From Spirochaetota bacterium (GTDB lineage Bacteria > Spirochaetota > UBA4802 > UBA5550): a stretch of DNA of 64,000 nucleotides. This document shows positions 1 through 8,108 of the stretch, one piece after another. The notes beneath the pieces were generated by a model that saw only the letters and a list, made by a program, of their open reading frames with translations, did not search any database and was not told where the DNA came from. Each line of letters begins with the position of its first letter. Position 1 is the stretch's first letter. The translations under genes and the position numbers were made by a program. Where the stretch lies: the NCBI GenBank assembly GCA_016933025.1, contig JAFGBT010000015.1, forward strand, positions 204,064 through 268,063, read 5' to 3'.

Positions 1-1436
1 AGCCTTCGCTGAAGTCTCTCACCCAGGCGGCCCTGGGAGGCTATGTCGATTATGATTTCGCCAATACGGATTATATACTGAGCTTTGGCGCGCGTCTCCT
101 CGAAGGATGGGGCTCTCCCTGCGCGATGAACAGGGCATTTGTGGACTGGAAGAAAAAGGGGACAAAACTGGTCCATGTTGACACAATCCGCACCCGCACG
201 GCGTCGATCGCCGACCAGTGGCTTCCCATCAAACCGGGAACCGAGGCTGTGTTGGCCCTCGGCATCGCCAACATCCTGAAAAGGATGGGCCGGGCCGCAG
301 GCGGATACGACTGGATGGCCGTCGTCAACGCCTACACCCCGGAAAAGACGGCCGAAATCACCGGCCTGCAGGTCAAACAGATTGAAGAGGTCGCAAATGC
401 TTTCGCCAGGGCACGCAATCCGATCGCCGTGGCGGGACGGGGAGGCAAGGGCGTATCGTCGTCCTCGGCCGAGATCATGGCGGTGTATGCCCTCAACGCG
501 ATGGTCGGCTCCCGCGGGGCCGTGCTGAAGAGAACCGCCGGTCTCGGCGAGCCGGCCCTTTCGGCCAACGCCGCGGCTTCACTTCGGGAGGCGAAAAGGC
601 ATGCCGGGCTGGATGATTTTATCAAAAACGGGAATTTCGAGATACTGTTCGTGAACGAGGCCGACCCCCTGTATAAGAGCGCATACGGCGCCGAGCTGGA
701 AGGGAAACTGGAGACGGCACTTGTGGTGGCGGTGACGCCGCTCCTGAACGATACCGCGCTGTACGCCGATTACGTATTCCCCTCCCTGAGCTTCCTCGAG
801 GCAGACACATCGGCCGGAAGCGCGCCCCTTAAGCCGTACCGCAAGGCGATACACGCCGGCGACGCCATCATCGGGTTGGCAAAGATGGTTGATGATATCA
901 AGGGGAGCTTCCCCTGGAACGCATATGTCGATCTGGTGAAAACGTACGGGGCGCCGATCGGCGCCGGCGGCGTCAATTACAACGCGCAGGTTCTAAAAGA
1001 GTTCCTCTCATCGCTGGAAAAGACCCTCAAGGCGTCGGAGGAGTTCCCGCTTTCCCTGGTCCCGGTCGAGCTGACCTTCGTGGGCGATGGGGACGGACTG
1101 GCATTTCCCTTTGTCCTTAAATCAATCGACGAGAAGACATACTCCCAGGGCAAGCTCTGGGTCCAGATTAACCGCGACACGGCCGACAGGGAAGGTGTTT
1201 CGGAGGGAGAGCGGATCGATATCGAATCGTCACGGGGAGAGATCGGGAGCGTCAGGGCCCATCTCACCGACACCGTGGCGCCGGACACGATAGCGGTTCC
1301 CCTGGGATTCGGCCACAAGGCCTACACCAGGTACGCCAGGGACAAGGGCGTGAATCCCAAGGAGATCATGGCAAACGATATCGACCCGCTGACCGGTGCG
1401 GCAAACTGGTGGCTCACCAGGGTCAAAATCAGTTAA
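1..1436 (+). CDS. Molybdopterin oxidoreductase catalytic-type subunit, C-terminal part (5' truncated)
   Basis: The reading frame is open from the left edge of the window (first full codon at base 3), so the methionine at 126 is internal and the true start lies outside. What remains is the C-terminal half of a complex iron-sulfur molybdoenzyme (CISM) large subunit. It includes the region AGRGGKGVSSSS around 430-480 and a C-terminal molydopterin-dinucleotide-binding barrel (about 1100-1430) with the typical sequence WVQINRDTADREGVSEGERI. The iron-sulfur-binding N-terminus is not visible, so cofactor content cannot be judged. A four-cluster ferredoxin subunit and an NrfD-type membrane subunit follow at 15 and 30 bases, the usual order of PsrABC/TtrABC/Qrc-like complexes. 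Substrate is undetermined; polysulfide, tetrathionate or quinone chemistry are all possible. Family confidence is high, specific function low. Confidence 0.88.
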   Translation, partial: PSLKSLTQAALGGYVDYDFANTDYILSFGARLLEGWGSPCAMNRAFVDWKKKGTKLVHVDTIRTRTASIADQWLPIKPGTEAVLALGIANILKRMGRAAGGYDWMAVVNAYTPEKTAEITGLQVKQIEEVANAFARARNPIAVAGRGGKGVSSSSAEIMAVYALNAMVGSRGAVLKRTAGLGEPALSANAAASLREAKRHAGLDDFIKNGNFEILFVNEADPLYKSAYGAELEGKLETALVVAVTPLLNDTALYADYVFPSLSFLEADTSAGSAPLKPYRKAIHAGDAIIGLAKMVDDIKGSFPWNAYVDLVKTYGAPIGAGGVNYNAQVLKEFLSSLEKTLKASEEFPLSLVPVELTFVGDGDGLAFPFVLKSIDEKTYSQGKLWVQINRDTADREGVSEGERIDIESSRGEIGSVRAHLTDTVAPDTIAVPLGFGHKAYTRYARDKGVNPKEIMANDIDPLTGAANWWLTRVKIS

Positions 1437-1451
1437 GAGGTAGACAGGTAT

Positions 1452-2255
1452 ATGAAAATGACAAGAAGATGGGGAATGGCTATAGATCTGGACAAGTGCA
1501 CCGGGTGCGGCGCCTGCGCCATCGCCTGTGCGCAGGAAAACAACATGCCTATATTCGAGGATGATTCAGATATTCCCAAGAGAGTTTCTTTTCTTGAACT
1601 CATGAAGGTGACTAACGACCGGGACGCGAAGTATCCGGACGTCGAGGTTTGCTATATACCGAAGATGTGCCAGCAGTGCGAGGGGAATGATCCGAAGAAC
1701 CCGAAACCGCCCTGCGTCTCCGTCTGCCCGGTGGTGGCGACCGACGTGGGAGACGATGGCATCGTGAGCCAGGTCTGGTCGCGCTGCATCGGTTGCCGGT
1801 ACTGCCAGGCGTCGTGCCCCTACGAGGCGCGGGCATTCAACTGGTGGAAGCCGAGATACGAGGGCGATTTCAAGAACTCGCTTAATCCGGAAGTATCGAT
1901 CGCTTCGCGCGGGACGGTCGTCAAATGCCAGTTCTGCAGCCATATCTGGAAGAGGGAGCGCGACAGGGCGGTGGAGAATGGCGTGCTCGACATCAACGCC
2001 GTCACCTACACCCCTGCCTGCGTCGCCTCCTGCCCGACAAAGGCGTTTGTTTTCGGCGATCTGAACGACCCTGATTCCGAACTGTGCCGGCTCCTTGAAA
2101 AAGAAAAAGACAGGAAATTCAGACTGGTCCACACGATAGATGAGAAAGACGAGAAAACCAGGGAAAAATTGATGCATATTAAGAATTTCCCGAATCCAAA
2201 GGTTTACTATCTCACCAGCAAGGCCTGGATCAGGGAAATGATGAGGTTTAAATAG
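1452..2255 (+). CDS. Four-cluster [4Fe-4S] ferredoxin subunit of the CISM complex
   Basis: This 267-residue protein should carry electrons between the membrane anchor and the molybdopterin subunit. Four cysteine groups are visible. The first is C16-x2-C19-x2-C22-x3-C26. The second has C73, C76, C88 and C92. The third is C112-x2-C115-x2-C118-x3-C122. The fourth begins at KCQFC and closes at PACVASCP near residue 190. This matches DmsB/PsrB/TtrB/QrcC-type subunits. There is no Tat or Sec signal, so export, if any, would be as a partner of the large subunit. The ATG at 1452 is preceded by an AAGAGGT element and lies 15 bases after the molybdopterin gene, so the two are surely co-transcribed. Confidence 0.92.
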   Translation: MKMTRRWGMAIDLDKCTGCGACAIACAQENNMPIFEDDSDIPKRVSFLELMKVTNDRDAKYPDVEVCYIPKMCQQCEGNDPKNPKPPCVSVCPVVATDVGDDGIVSQVWSRCIGCRYCQASCPYEARAFNWWKPRYEGDFKNSLNPEVSIASRGTVVKCQFCSHIWKRERDRAVENGVLDINAVTYTPACVASCPTKAFVFGDLNDPDSELCRLLEKEKDRKFRLVHTIDEKDEKTREKLMHIKNFPNPKVYYLTSKAWIREMMRFK

Positions 2256-2285
2256 ACTCCGATATTCATAGACAGGAGAAAAGCA

Positions 2286-3569
2286 GTGGGTAAACTCATA
2301 GGTTATATCAAGCAATACATAGCATTCGTCAAAAAAGAATTCAACGGCTATTCAAAGAACGTGAAAATCGCGATCTACGTGATGCTCTTTTTCACCGCCG
2401 GGTTTTTCGTATTCGGCATCCAGATCCTGTTCTGGGGACTGGGCTACACCGACATGAGCAACTTCTACCCCTTCGGCCAGTGGATCATCGGAGACCTCGG
2501 CCTGGTCGGCCTCGGCGGCGGCGCTTTTACGACAGGATTTTTACTCTATATTTTCAGGAATGACAAGCTGGAGCCGCTCATCAGCTCCACGGTGCTGATA
2601 GGGTTCCTCTGCTACCTGTTCACCTTCGTGTTCCTGGTTTTTGACATAGGCCAGCCAATACGGGCGTTTTTTATTTACATGTATCCGAACTGGGGACCCG
2701 GTCTCATGCCCGCTTCGATGCTTACAGAAGTAGCGTGGTGCCTCACCTTCTATTTCCTGATTCTCTGCGTCGAGCTGACGCCTGTCGTGCTGAAGCACAA
2801 GGTTCTGGATGCCATACCGGTGCTCAAGTATATCGGACATTACCTCCACCGGCTTATGTGGATTTTCGCGGCCGGCGGGACGTTCCTGTCGTTCTTCCAC
2901 CAGGGATCGCTGGGCGGCGGGATGTGGGACGTCATGTACGGAAAGGCATCGTGGTTCAGGGCCCATCACATATACTTCTTCGTGGTCATCATCCTGGCGA
3001 CCGCCGGCGGGACGGCCTTCATGACGCTGTGCGCCTACGTGGCCGGGAAGGTCATGAAAAAAGAGGTGGTGCCGAAAGAGACGTTCAACTCCATTGCGAA
3101 GGTTTCCGGCGTCATGTTCGTCGTGTATTTCGCAGCGCGTCTTGCCGATGTCATTCTCATGGGCACGTCCTGGGTGCCCCTGTTCGACAGGAGCTACCTC
3201 TCCAACCTGGGCGGATATTATGGACTCTGGATGATCGTCCTCGAGTTCATTTTTATCGCGGGGGCAATCGTATTGCTCCTTGTCAAAAAGTTCCGCGAGG
3301 ACGAGAAGACCTTCAGGCTCGGTATAATCAGCGGCGTCATGGTCATGCTGACCACGAAACTGCATGTAGTGCTGAACGGCTCGTCCGTGCCCAACTTCCC
3401 GTGGAAGGATTTTATCGGTTACAACCCGACAATCCAGGAATGGTTCATCATGCTGGGCGGCCTCTCAATTATGGCTTTGATTTATATGTGGTTCGTCAAG
3501 TATACCCCGCTTTTCCCGCACGTGGAACAGCACGGGCATCATGAAGGCGAGGCCAAGGCGGCGGAATAA
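2286..3569 (+). CDS. NrfD/PsrC-type polytopic membrane subunit of the CISM complex
   Basis: A 427-residue integral membrane protein with about ten hydrophobic segments, starting with IYVMLFFTAGFFVFGIQILF near residue 35. The pattern fits the NrfD/PsrC family, which exchanges electrons with menaquinone. The start is a GTG at 2286, supported by GACAGGAG just upstream. The C-terminus is short, hydrophilic and histidine-rich (PHVEQHGHHEGE). Third gene of the molybdoenzyme operon. Internal residues such as FDIGQPIRAFF and the histidine in FLSFFHQGSLGGG are compatible with a quinone site, but that is family-based inference. Confidence 0.9.
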   Translation: MGKLIGYIKQYIAFVKKEFNGYSKNVKIAIYVMLFFTAGFFVFGIQILFWGLGYTDMSNFYPFGQWIIGDLGLVGLGGGAFTTGFLLYIFRNDKLEPLISSTVLIGFLCYLFTFVFLVFDIGQPIRAFFIYMYPNWGPGLMPASMLTEVAWCLTFYFLILCVELTPVVLKHKVLDAIPVLKYIGHYLHRLMWIFAAGGTFLSFFHQGSLGGGMWDVMYGKASWFRAHHIYFFVVIILATAGGTAFMTLCAYVAGKVMKKEVVPKETFNSIAKVSGVMFVVYFAARLADVILMGTSWVPLFDRSYLSNLGGYYGLWMIVLEFIFIAGAIVLLLVKKFREDEKTFRLGIISGVMVMLTTKLHVVLNGSSVPNFPWKDFIGYNPTIQEWFIMLGGLSIMALIYMWFVKYTPLFPHVEQHGHHEGEAKAAE

Positions 3570-3574
3570 CGGGC

Positions 3575-3609
3575 GGCTGGACTCGCGCGGCATTGAGTCG
3601 CGCGCAGCC
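3575..3609 (+). terminator. Possible hairpin after the molybdoenzyme operon
   Basis: Arms GGCTG+GACTC (3575-3584) and GAGTC (3595-3599) with CAGCC (3605-3609) can pair as an interrupted stem. There is no U tract, so it is only a weak terminator or mRNA-stabilising candidate. Confidence 0.3.
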
Positions 3610-3632
3610 GTACGTTGAGCATGATATTGCGG

Positions 3633-3660
3633 GGCGTTATAAACGCCTTATGCTTATAAT
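3633..3660 (+). promoter_or_regulatory. Palindrome plus -10-like box upstream of the STAS gene
   Basis: A perfect 15-base palindrome GGCGTT-ATA-AACGCC (3633-3647) lies eight bases before a consensus TATAAT (3655-3660). No convincing -35 hexamer is present at normal spacing; the palindrome occupies that position. This could be an activator or repressor site for the STAS gene that starts 80 bases downstream. Confidence 0.4.
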
Positions 3661-3739
3661 ATAACATAAAGAATAACAGAATACCCAAACGTCCGGACGG
3701 TCCACGCGTCGGAATAATACTTATTAACCGGGTCTGATT

Positions 3740-4117
3740 ATGGTAAACCTTCAGATTGAAGAATTCGGCGACATCATAATCGTCACTATTGAAGGGATAT
3801 TCAATATTGACTGCCTTGGCAAGGTCGAGAAGATGTGGTCGGAGCAGGTCAAGAAAAGGCCGCGTATGATCGGCATCAATTGCATGAAGCTGGATTCACT
3901 CGATTCTTCGGCGATAGGGAGTATCGTCAAGTTTTTCAATTACGCACTCGGCAGGGGAATCACGATTATTTTTTACGATCTGAATCCGCTGTTGCAGAAG
4001 CTGTTTTCCACCGCAAAACTCAACCGCTATTTCACGATTACCACCCGGTCCGAGTTCGAGAACCGTTACATCCTCGAGCCGGCGGCCATTCTAGACTCGC
4101 CTGTCATGGGAGCATAG
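3740..4117 (+). CDS. STAS-domain protein (anti-sigma-factor antagonist type)
   Basis: A 125-residue single-domain STAS protein. The phosphoacceptor loop reads SLDSSAIGSIV, with D55-S56-S57 matching the DSS/DST motif of SpoIIAA and RsbV; S56 would be the serine phosphorylated by a cognate kinase. The region LNPLLQKLFSTAKLNRYFTITT closely resembles the end of the STAS protein encoded at 11120-11419 (SPFVKKIFEMIHISKFFTIT), suggesting two members of one subfamily. It is monocistronic, downstream of the molybdoenzyme operon and convergent with the AmrS gene. No sigma factor or RsbW gene is adjacent, so its partner is unknown. Confidence 0.88.
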   Translation: MVNLQIEEFGDIIIVTIEGIFNIDCLGKVEKMWSEQVKKRPRMIGINCMKLDSLDSSAIGSIVKFFNYALGRGITIIFYDLNPLLQKLFSTAKLNRYFTITTRSEFENRYILEPAAILDSPVMGA

Positions 4118-4133
4118 GCGAGGGTTTTGCCCG

Positions 4134-5132
4134 TTATCGCACAATGCGCAGATCATGACCGCATGCGGAGCAGGCGCTACCGTTCAGCTGCTCAACTTTC
4201 GTGAAATAGCCGCTTCTCCGTATGACCGTAGCCCCGCATGAAGGACAGTGGGTGTCATGCCCTTGCTCGCCGGCGGGGATGTTCCCGCAGTAGACGAAGT
4301 TCAGCTTTTTCTCCGCCTCCTCGTGGACCTTTGTCATGAAATGTATGTCCGTCGCCTTCCGGTCGTACTTGTAACTCGGATAGTACCGGGAAATGTGCCA
4401 TGGGATGTTCCGGTCGATTGAGGAGATGAAGTCAATGATGTCGCGCATTTCGTTCAGGTCGTCGTTGATGCCGGTAACGACCAGCGTCGTGAGCTCGATG
4501 TGGCATCCCTTCTCATAGACTCTTTTGATGGTTGCGATCACGTCGGCGAGGCGCGCCTTCTGAACCGTGCGCATTGTTTCCTCGCGAAAGGTCTTGAGGT
4601 CTATGTTCATCGCGTCTACGACTTCGAGGAGCCGGTCGAGCGGCTCCCGGTTGATAAACCCGTTAGTCACCATAACGTTCTTCAGGCCCTTCTTCCTCGC
4701 GAGGACCGAGGTGTCGTAGACGTATTCGAACCAGATAATCGGCTCGGAATAGGTGTAGGCGATTCCAATGGAGCCCTCGCGGAGGGCCGATTCCACAATG
4801 CTCTCAGCGGAATGGTAGGATGTGTGCGCTGCGGGGTCCTGGGATATGTGCCAGTTCTGGCAGTAGGGGCATTTCATGTTGCAGCCCTTTGTGCCGATTG
4901 AAAGGATGCTGCTGCCTGGATGAAAATGGTAGAGGGGCTTCTTCTCGATGGGGTCCATGGCGACTGCGGTGAGCCTGCCGTAGATCTCGCTTATGAGCGT
5001 GCCGCCATCGTTTTTCCTCGTGCCGCAGATGCCTGATTTTCCTTTCTGGATGACGCAATTGTGCGGGCAGAGGCCGCAACGGACAATTTCCCGGTCCAAT
5101 TTCTCGTAAAAAACGGCTTCGTGGCTGTTCAT
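4134..5132 (-). CDS. amrS: AmrS-like radical SAM enzyme (AmmeMemoRadiSam system)
   Basis: This 332-residue protein has an N-terminal cysteine group (CGLCPHNCVIQKGKSGICGTR) followed by the radical SAM cluster motif GCNMKCPYCQNW (C-x3-C-x2-C). It also has the AmrS-type stretches YTYSEPIIWFEY, MNIDLKTF and WHISRYYPSYK. A C-terminal zinc-ribbon-like region contains HCPSCGA and SACSACGH. Length and motif order fit the AmrS (TIGR04337-type) family, whose usual partners are MEMO and AMMECR1 proteins. Neither is in this window, and the reaction of the family is not established to my knowledge. The gene lies 16 bases downstream of the bactofilin gene on the same strand. Confidence 0.87.
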   Translation of the reverse strand: MNSHEAVFYEKLDREIVRCGLCPHNCVIQKGKSGICGTRKNDGGTLISEIYGRLTAVAMDPIEKKPLYHFHPGSSILSIGTKGCNMKCPYCQNWHISQDPAAHTSYHSAESIVESALREGSIGIAYTYSEPIIWFEYVYDTSVLARKKGLKNVMVTNGFINREPLDRLLEVVDAMNIDLKTFREETMRTVQKARLADVIATIKRVYEKGCHIELTTLVVTGINDDLNEMRDIIDFISSIDRNIPWHISRYYPSYKYDRKATDIHFMTKVHEEAEKKLNFVYCGNIPAGEQGHDTHCPSCGATVIRRSGYFTKVEQLNGSACSACGHDLRIVR

Positions 5133-5148
5133 GACGGAGCGCCTGTCA

Positions 5149-5595
5149 TTATAATTGGGCGGCTTCCCCGGTTGTCTCTTCCCTGGTCTCCGTTTTTTCA
5201 GCCGCCTCTTTATCGCCTTTTCTCGCGTCGCTCTTGATCATTTCGCAATTTCCCTCGAAGACGACACCGTCGGCTATCTGGAGCTTCGCGGTCCGGATGT
5301 TTCCGTAGAGTTTGCCCGTGCCGTGTATTTCGAGCTTGGAGGTGGCCTCGATGTTGCCGTGCACCGTGCCCATAAGGATGACCGTTTTGGCCTTAACATT
5401 GGCCTTCACGACCGCGCCTTCTCCCACCACTAGAAATCCTCCTGACGCGATTTCGCCCTCGAAGTATCCATTTATCTGAAGCGACTTCTTGAAGGTAAGC
5501 TCGCCGTAAAATTCAGCGTCCTTGCTGAATACCGTCGTCACCATCCCGATATCGTACACGGGATTCTTGTTTATTTGGATCACTTTTTTTGTCAT
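5149..5595 (-). CDS. Bactofilin family protein
   Basis: A 148-residue protein with the DUF583 bactofilin beta-helix repeat from about residue 20 to 115 (YGELTFKKSLQINGYFEGEI, VVKANVKAKTVILMGTVHGNIEA, LYGNIRTAKLQI). Bactofilins polymerise without nucleotide and act as scaffolds for cell-shape or envelope enzymes; in spirochaetes they are linked to helical morphology. The C-terminal 25 residues are highly charged (KSDARKGDKEAAEKTETREE) and probably disordered. The gene sits between a small TPR gene and amrS. No M23 peptidase gene, a frequent bactofilin partner, is next to it. Confidence 0.92.
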   Translation of the reverse strand: MTKKVIQINKNPVYDIGMVTTVFSKDAEFYGELTFKKSLQINGYFEGEIASGGFLVVGEGAVVKANVKAKTVILMGTVHGNIEATSKLEIHGTGKLYGNIRTAKLQIADGVVFEGNCEMIKSDARKGDKEAAEKTETREETTGEAAQL

Positions 5596-5614
5596 GGCAC
5601 CATACCGGAAAAAA

Positions 5615-5836
5615 TTATTTTGTCGTCATAACGTAGACGCCGTCCCAGTCAGGGCTGGGAGGCTCTTTTTTAAAGGCGCGCGAGCGCCTGAGGTATTCCG
5701 CGGAGGGACCGTCGCCCGGTTTGATGGCAAGGGCCTTTTCAAACGCCTGTATCGCCTCGTCCCATTTCCTCTGCTTGTATGCGGTCAGTCCAACATTGTA
5801 AAACTTGAGCAGTTCTTCCATTTCTTTGGATATCAT
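5615..5836 (-). CDS. Single-TPR microprotein with a cyclase-like tail
   Basis: A 73-residue protein made of one tetratricopeptide repeat (YNVGLTAYKQRKWDEAIQAFEKALAIKPGDGPSAEYLRRS), then the tail FKKEPPSPDWDGVYVMTTK. From memory, that tail resembles the C-terminal end of TPR-bearing adenylate/guanylate cyclases (xPPPxxWDGVxxMxxK), but no cyclase domain is present. It precedes the bactofilin gene by 19 bases, and both are probably on one transcript. A likely promoter lies at 5873-5900. Confidence 0.75.
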   Translation of the reverse strand: MISKEMEELLKFYNVGLTAYKQRKWDEAIQAFEKALAIKPGDGPSAEYLRRSRAFKKEPPSPDWDGVYVMTTK

Positions 5837-5872
5837 GGCTGTCTCCCTCGCGGGTATGGTCTCCTGTATCTA

Positions 5873-5900
5873 AATATAATTTCGCTCTGAATAATTACAA
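5873..5900 (-). promoter_or_regulatory. Candidate sigma-70 promoter for the TPR-bactofilin-amrS transcript
   Basis: On the minus strand TTGTAA (5895-5900) and TATATT (5873-5878) are 16 bases apart, about 37 bases upstream of the TPR start codon. Confidence 0.45.
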
Positions 5901-5944
5901 GATAATTTTAAAAAAATCTGTCTGGTAGCTTGCCTGGCGCCAGT

Positions 5945-6919
5945 TCAGTAATTTCTGCTCAGGAGAAAATCGGAAAGCTCGAACAGTATCTTCCGGTACT
6001 CGGAATCGGGGAAGGTGTTTAATATGCCGCGCGCCGCGTCGATGTAACGTTCGGCGAAACGGACCGAGTATGCCATGGCCCCGACAGCGGCGAGCCTCTT
6101 CTTGATTTCTGCCCATTCGGCCGGCATCGGGTTCGACGCATAGGCCTTCAGCAGGTCCAGGTCGCCCGGCGCGCCCTGCTCGATGAGGTAGATGAAGGGG
6201 AGGGTCACCTTGCCGTCCTTGAAGTCGCTCCCCACGTCCTTCCCGGTCTGGTCCGAGTCCTGCATGATATCGAGGGTGTCGTCGATAATCTGGAAGGCGA
6301 ATCCCCAGTTCAGGCCGAACCGGTAGAGTCGTTCGCATTCGTCGGGCCCCGCGCCGCCCTTTGTCGCCCCGAGCTTCGCGCACGATCCCATGAAGCGGGC
6401 GGTCTTGAGCTCGATGATCTGCAGGTAATGCTCGCGACGAACGCTGCCGATGTCAGAATACTGGATCTGGCAGAGTTCCCCCATGACCATATCCTTGGTT
6501 CCTATGACCATGAGGGGGAAGATTTTCAGGTCGCCGTCCTGAATTGCCGTGTCAAGCGCCACCGAGTACAGGTAGTCCCCGGCGAGGACCGCCACCTTGT
6601 TCCCCCATTTGCGGGGAACCGTCACGTCACCGCGCCGGAGGAGCGATTGGTCGATAATGTCGTCGTGTATCAGGGAAGAGGCGTGGACGATTTCCACCGC
6701 CGCGGCCAGTGGGATGATGCCGTTCGGGACGGAACCGCCCAGGCCGCTGGTAAGGATGACCAGCGACGCCCGTATTCTCTTGCCGCCGCCCGTGAAAAGA
6801 TGCAGGGCGCTCGAGTCGATTATGGGAATGCCGGTGTGTAGTCTTTTTTTTATTTCAGCGTCAACGCTTCTGAGATGCCCGTCCAGCGGCGCCAGAATTT
6901 TTTTTAAATCCGTGCTCAT
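5945..6919 (-). CDS. Trans-polyprenyl diphosphate synthase
   Basis: This 324-residue enzyme should condense isopentenyl diphosphate with an allylic diphosphate to make the long prenyl chain of menaquinone or a related lipid. Both aspartate-rich motifs are present: D86-D87-x2-D90 in HASSLIHDDIID, and D213-D214-x2-D217 in FQIIDDTLD. The GGGKRIRASLV stretch (44-53) binds the diphosphate. Length agrees with IspB/HepT-type medium or long-chain synthases; chain length cannot be read reliably from the sequence. It lies 12 bases downstream of a STAS gene on the same strand. Confidence 0.93.
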   Translation of the reverse strand: MSTDLKKILAPLDGHLRSVDAEIKKRLHTGIPIIDSSALHLFTGGGKRIRASLVILTSGLGGSVPNGIIPLAAAVEIVHASSLIHDDIIDQSLLRRGDVTVPRKWGNKVAVLAGDYLYSVALDTAIQDGDLKIFPLMVIGTKDMVMGELCQIQYSDIGSVRREHYLQIIELKTARFMGSCAKLGATKGGAGPDECERLYRFGLNWGFAFQIIDDTLDIMQDSDQTGKDVGSDFKDGKVTLPFIYLIEQGAPGDLDLLKAYASNPMPAEWAEIKKRLAAVGAMAYSVRFAERYIDAARGILNTFPDSEYRKILFELSDFLLSRNY

Positions 6920-6931
6920 ATCATATTGTTT

Positions 6932-7261
6932 TCAGTCAAAGGTGGACAGGCACTCTCGTTGGGATTCGTATATTTCGAAGACCTTGTCGAGCATGGTGGT
7001 TTCGAAAAGCCTCAGCAGGCTGTCGTTGACGACCACCAGTTTGATGTCTCCTTCGTTGTCCTTGATTTTACGCTTAATGGCCACCAGCACGCCGAGGGCC
7101 GAACTGCAGATATGCTTCACGTCCATCATATCGATGCATATGTTGTTTTTTCCCTTGTCAAGGCAGTCCTGCAGCATGCCTTCCAGTTCTTCGGAGCCTT
7201 CCTGGTCTATCCGTCCGTCGAGGATAAGAATTTCAACATTATCAGTTGATTTTCTTTTCAT
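6932..7261 (-). CDS. STAS-domain protein with altered phospho-loop
   Basis: A 109-residue STAS protein (RIDQEGSEELEGML, NNICIDMMDVKHICSSALGVLVAIKRK). The usual DSSG loop is CSSALG, so the conserved aspartate before the phosphorylatable serine (S53) is replaced by C52. Family knowledge suggests this could alter phosphorylation by an RsbW-type kinase, but that is inference. It is transcribed toward the polyprenyl synthase gene with a 12-base gap. The kinase or phosphatase partner is not evident; the ATPase at 8887-11013 is one candidate. Confidence 0.85.
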   Translation of the reverse strand: MKRKSTDNVEILILDGRIDQEGSEELEGMLQDCLDKGKNNICIDMMDVKHICSSALGVLVAIKRKIKDNEGDIKLVVVNDSLLRLFETTMLDKVFEIYESQRECLSTFD

Positions 7262-7388
7262 ATCTCCACTCCGTGAAGTAATTGTTTTTGAATTCTGTAT
7301 TGCCCATTCGTAGCGATTATCGCTGGAGCATTCATTTATAAACCGGCATCATCCCGGGGTCAATACTAATATTTTCTTGCACGTCAAT

Positions 7389-8105
7389 TTACGACATAAA
7401 TTGAAACTTATCAAGTCTTTTTATATCCGCCCGGGCCATAGTGATGGAAAATACCTTATGTGCCCCGGCGGAGCGGAGGATACGGGCGCATTCATTTATT
7501 GTCGCACCGGTGGTAAAGATATCGTCCAGGAGCAACACGGCATGTCCCCGCAGGTCGGCCCCCGGTAGGATTTCGTAGCGCCCGAGCGCGTTGAGAAACC
7601 TGTCCCGGAGTCCAAGTTCCCGCTGGGTCGCGGTTTTACTTCGCTCGGCGAGGAGGGGCGCGCAGGGGTATCCCAGTTTTTTTGAGATGTGCCGCGCGAT
7701 CAGTTCGGACTGGTTGAATCCCCGCTCCCATTTTTTCTTCTTATTCATGGGGATCCATGTCACCAAATCGGGCCTGATTCCCCGTCCGGTGAGCTCTTTC
7801 ACGGCGAGTCCCCCCAGGATGACCGAGAGACCCCGCAGCCGTAAAAACTTGAATCCGTGAAGCATTTTTTTCATGACGCCGCGGTATTCCGATACCGTGA
7901 TGTGCCGGTCCAGGTACCATCGTCGTTCACCGCAAACGGGGCAGGGTCCGTCATCGAGGGGCGCAGAGCAGACCGGGCAGCCAGGGGGCAGGGGGGCTAT
8001 CCTGCCGGCGCACTCACTGCAGAGATGGTGTTCACGGCAGCTGACCGGCGTGCCGCATGCGGCGCACCGGGATGGCGTGAGTATGTCGACAAGTATTGAA
8101 AGCAT
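7389..8105 (-). CDS. comF: ComF family phosphoribosyltransferase-like protein
   Basis: A 238-residue ComF-type protein. The N-terminal zinc ribbon has CAACGTPVSCREHHLCSECAG and CPVCSAPLDDGPCPVCGERR. The phosphoribosyltransferase domain carries the PRPP loop VLLLDDIFTTGATINECARIL and the family sequence WIPMNKKKKWERGFNQSELIA. ComF proteins act in DNA uptake or single-stranded DNA handling in competent bacteria; the enzymatic role is unsettled. Its start lies 3 bases after the queC stop codon, so the two genes are co-transcribed. Confidence 0.9.
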   Translation of the reverse strand: MLSILVDILTPSRCAACGTPVSCREHHLCSECAGRIAPLPPGCPVCSAPLDDGPCPVCGERRWYLDRHITVSEYRGVMKKMLHGFKFLRLRGLSVILGGLAVKELTGRGIRPDLVTWIPMNKKKKWERGFNQSELIARHISKKLGYPCAPLLAERSKTATQRELGLRDRFLNALGRYEILPGADLRGHAVLLLDDIFTTGATINECARILRSAGAHKVFSITMARADIKRLDKFQFMS

Positions 8106-8108
8106 GGG

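Noticed and set aside
126-1436. Start of the molybdopterin subunit at the ATG at 126
   Set aside because: The same frame is open to the window edge and the upstream codons read as typical protein of this family, so the gene is truncated.
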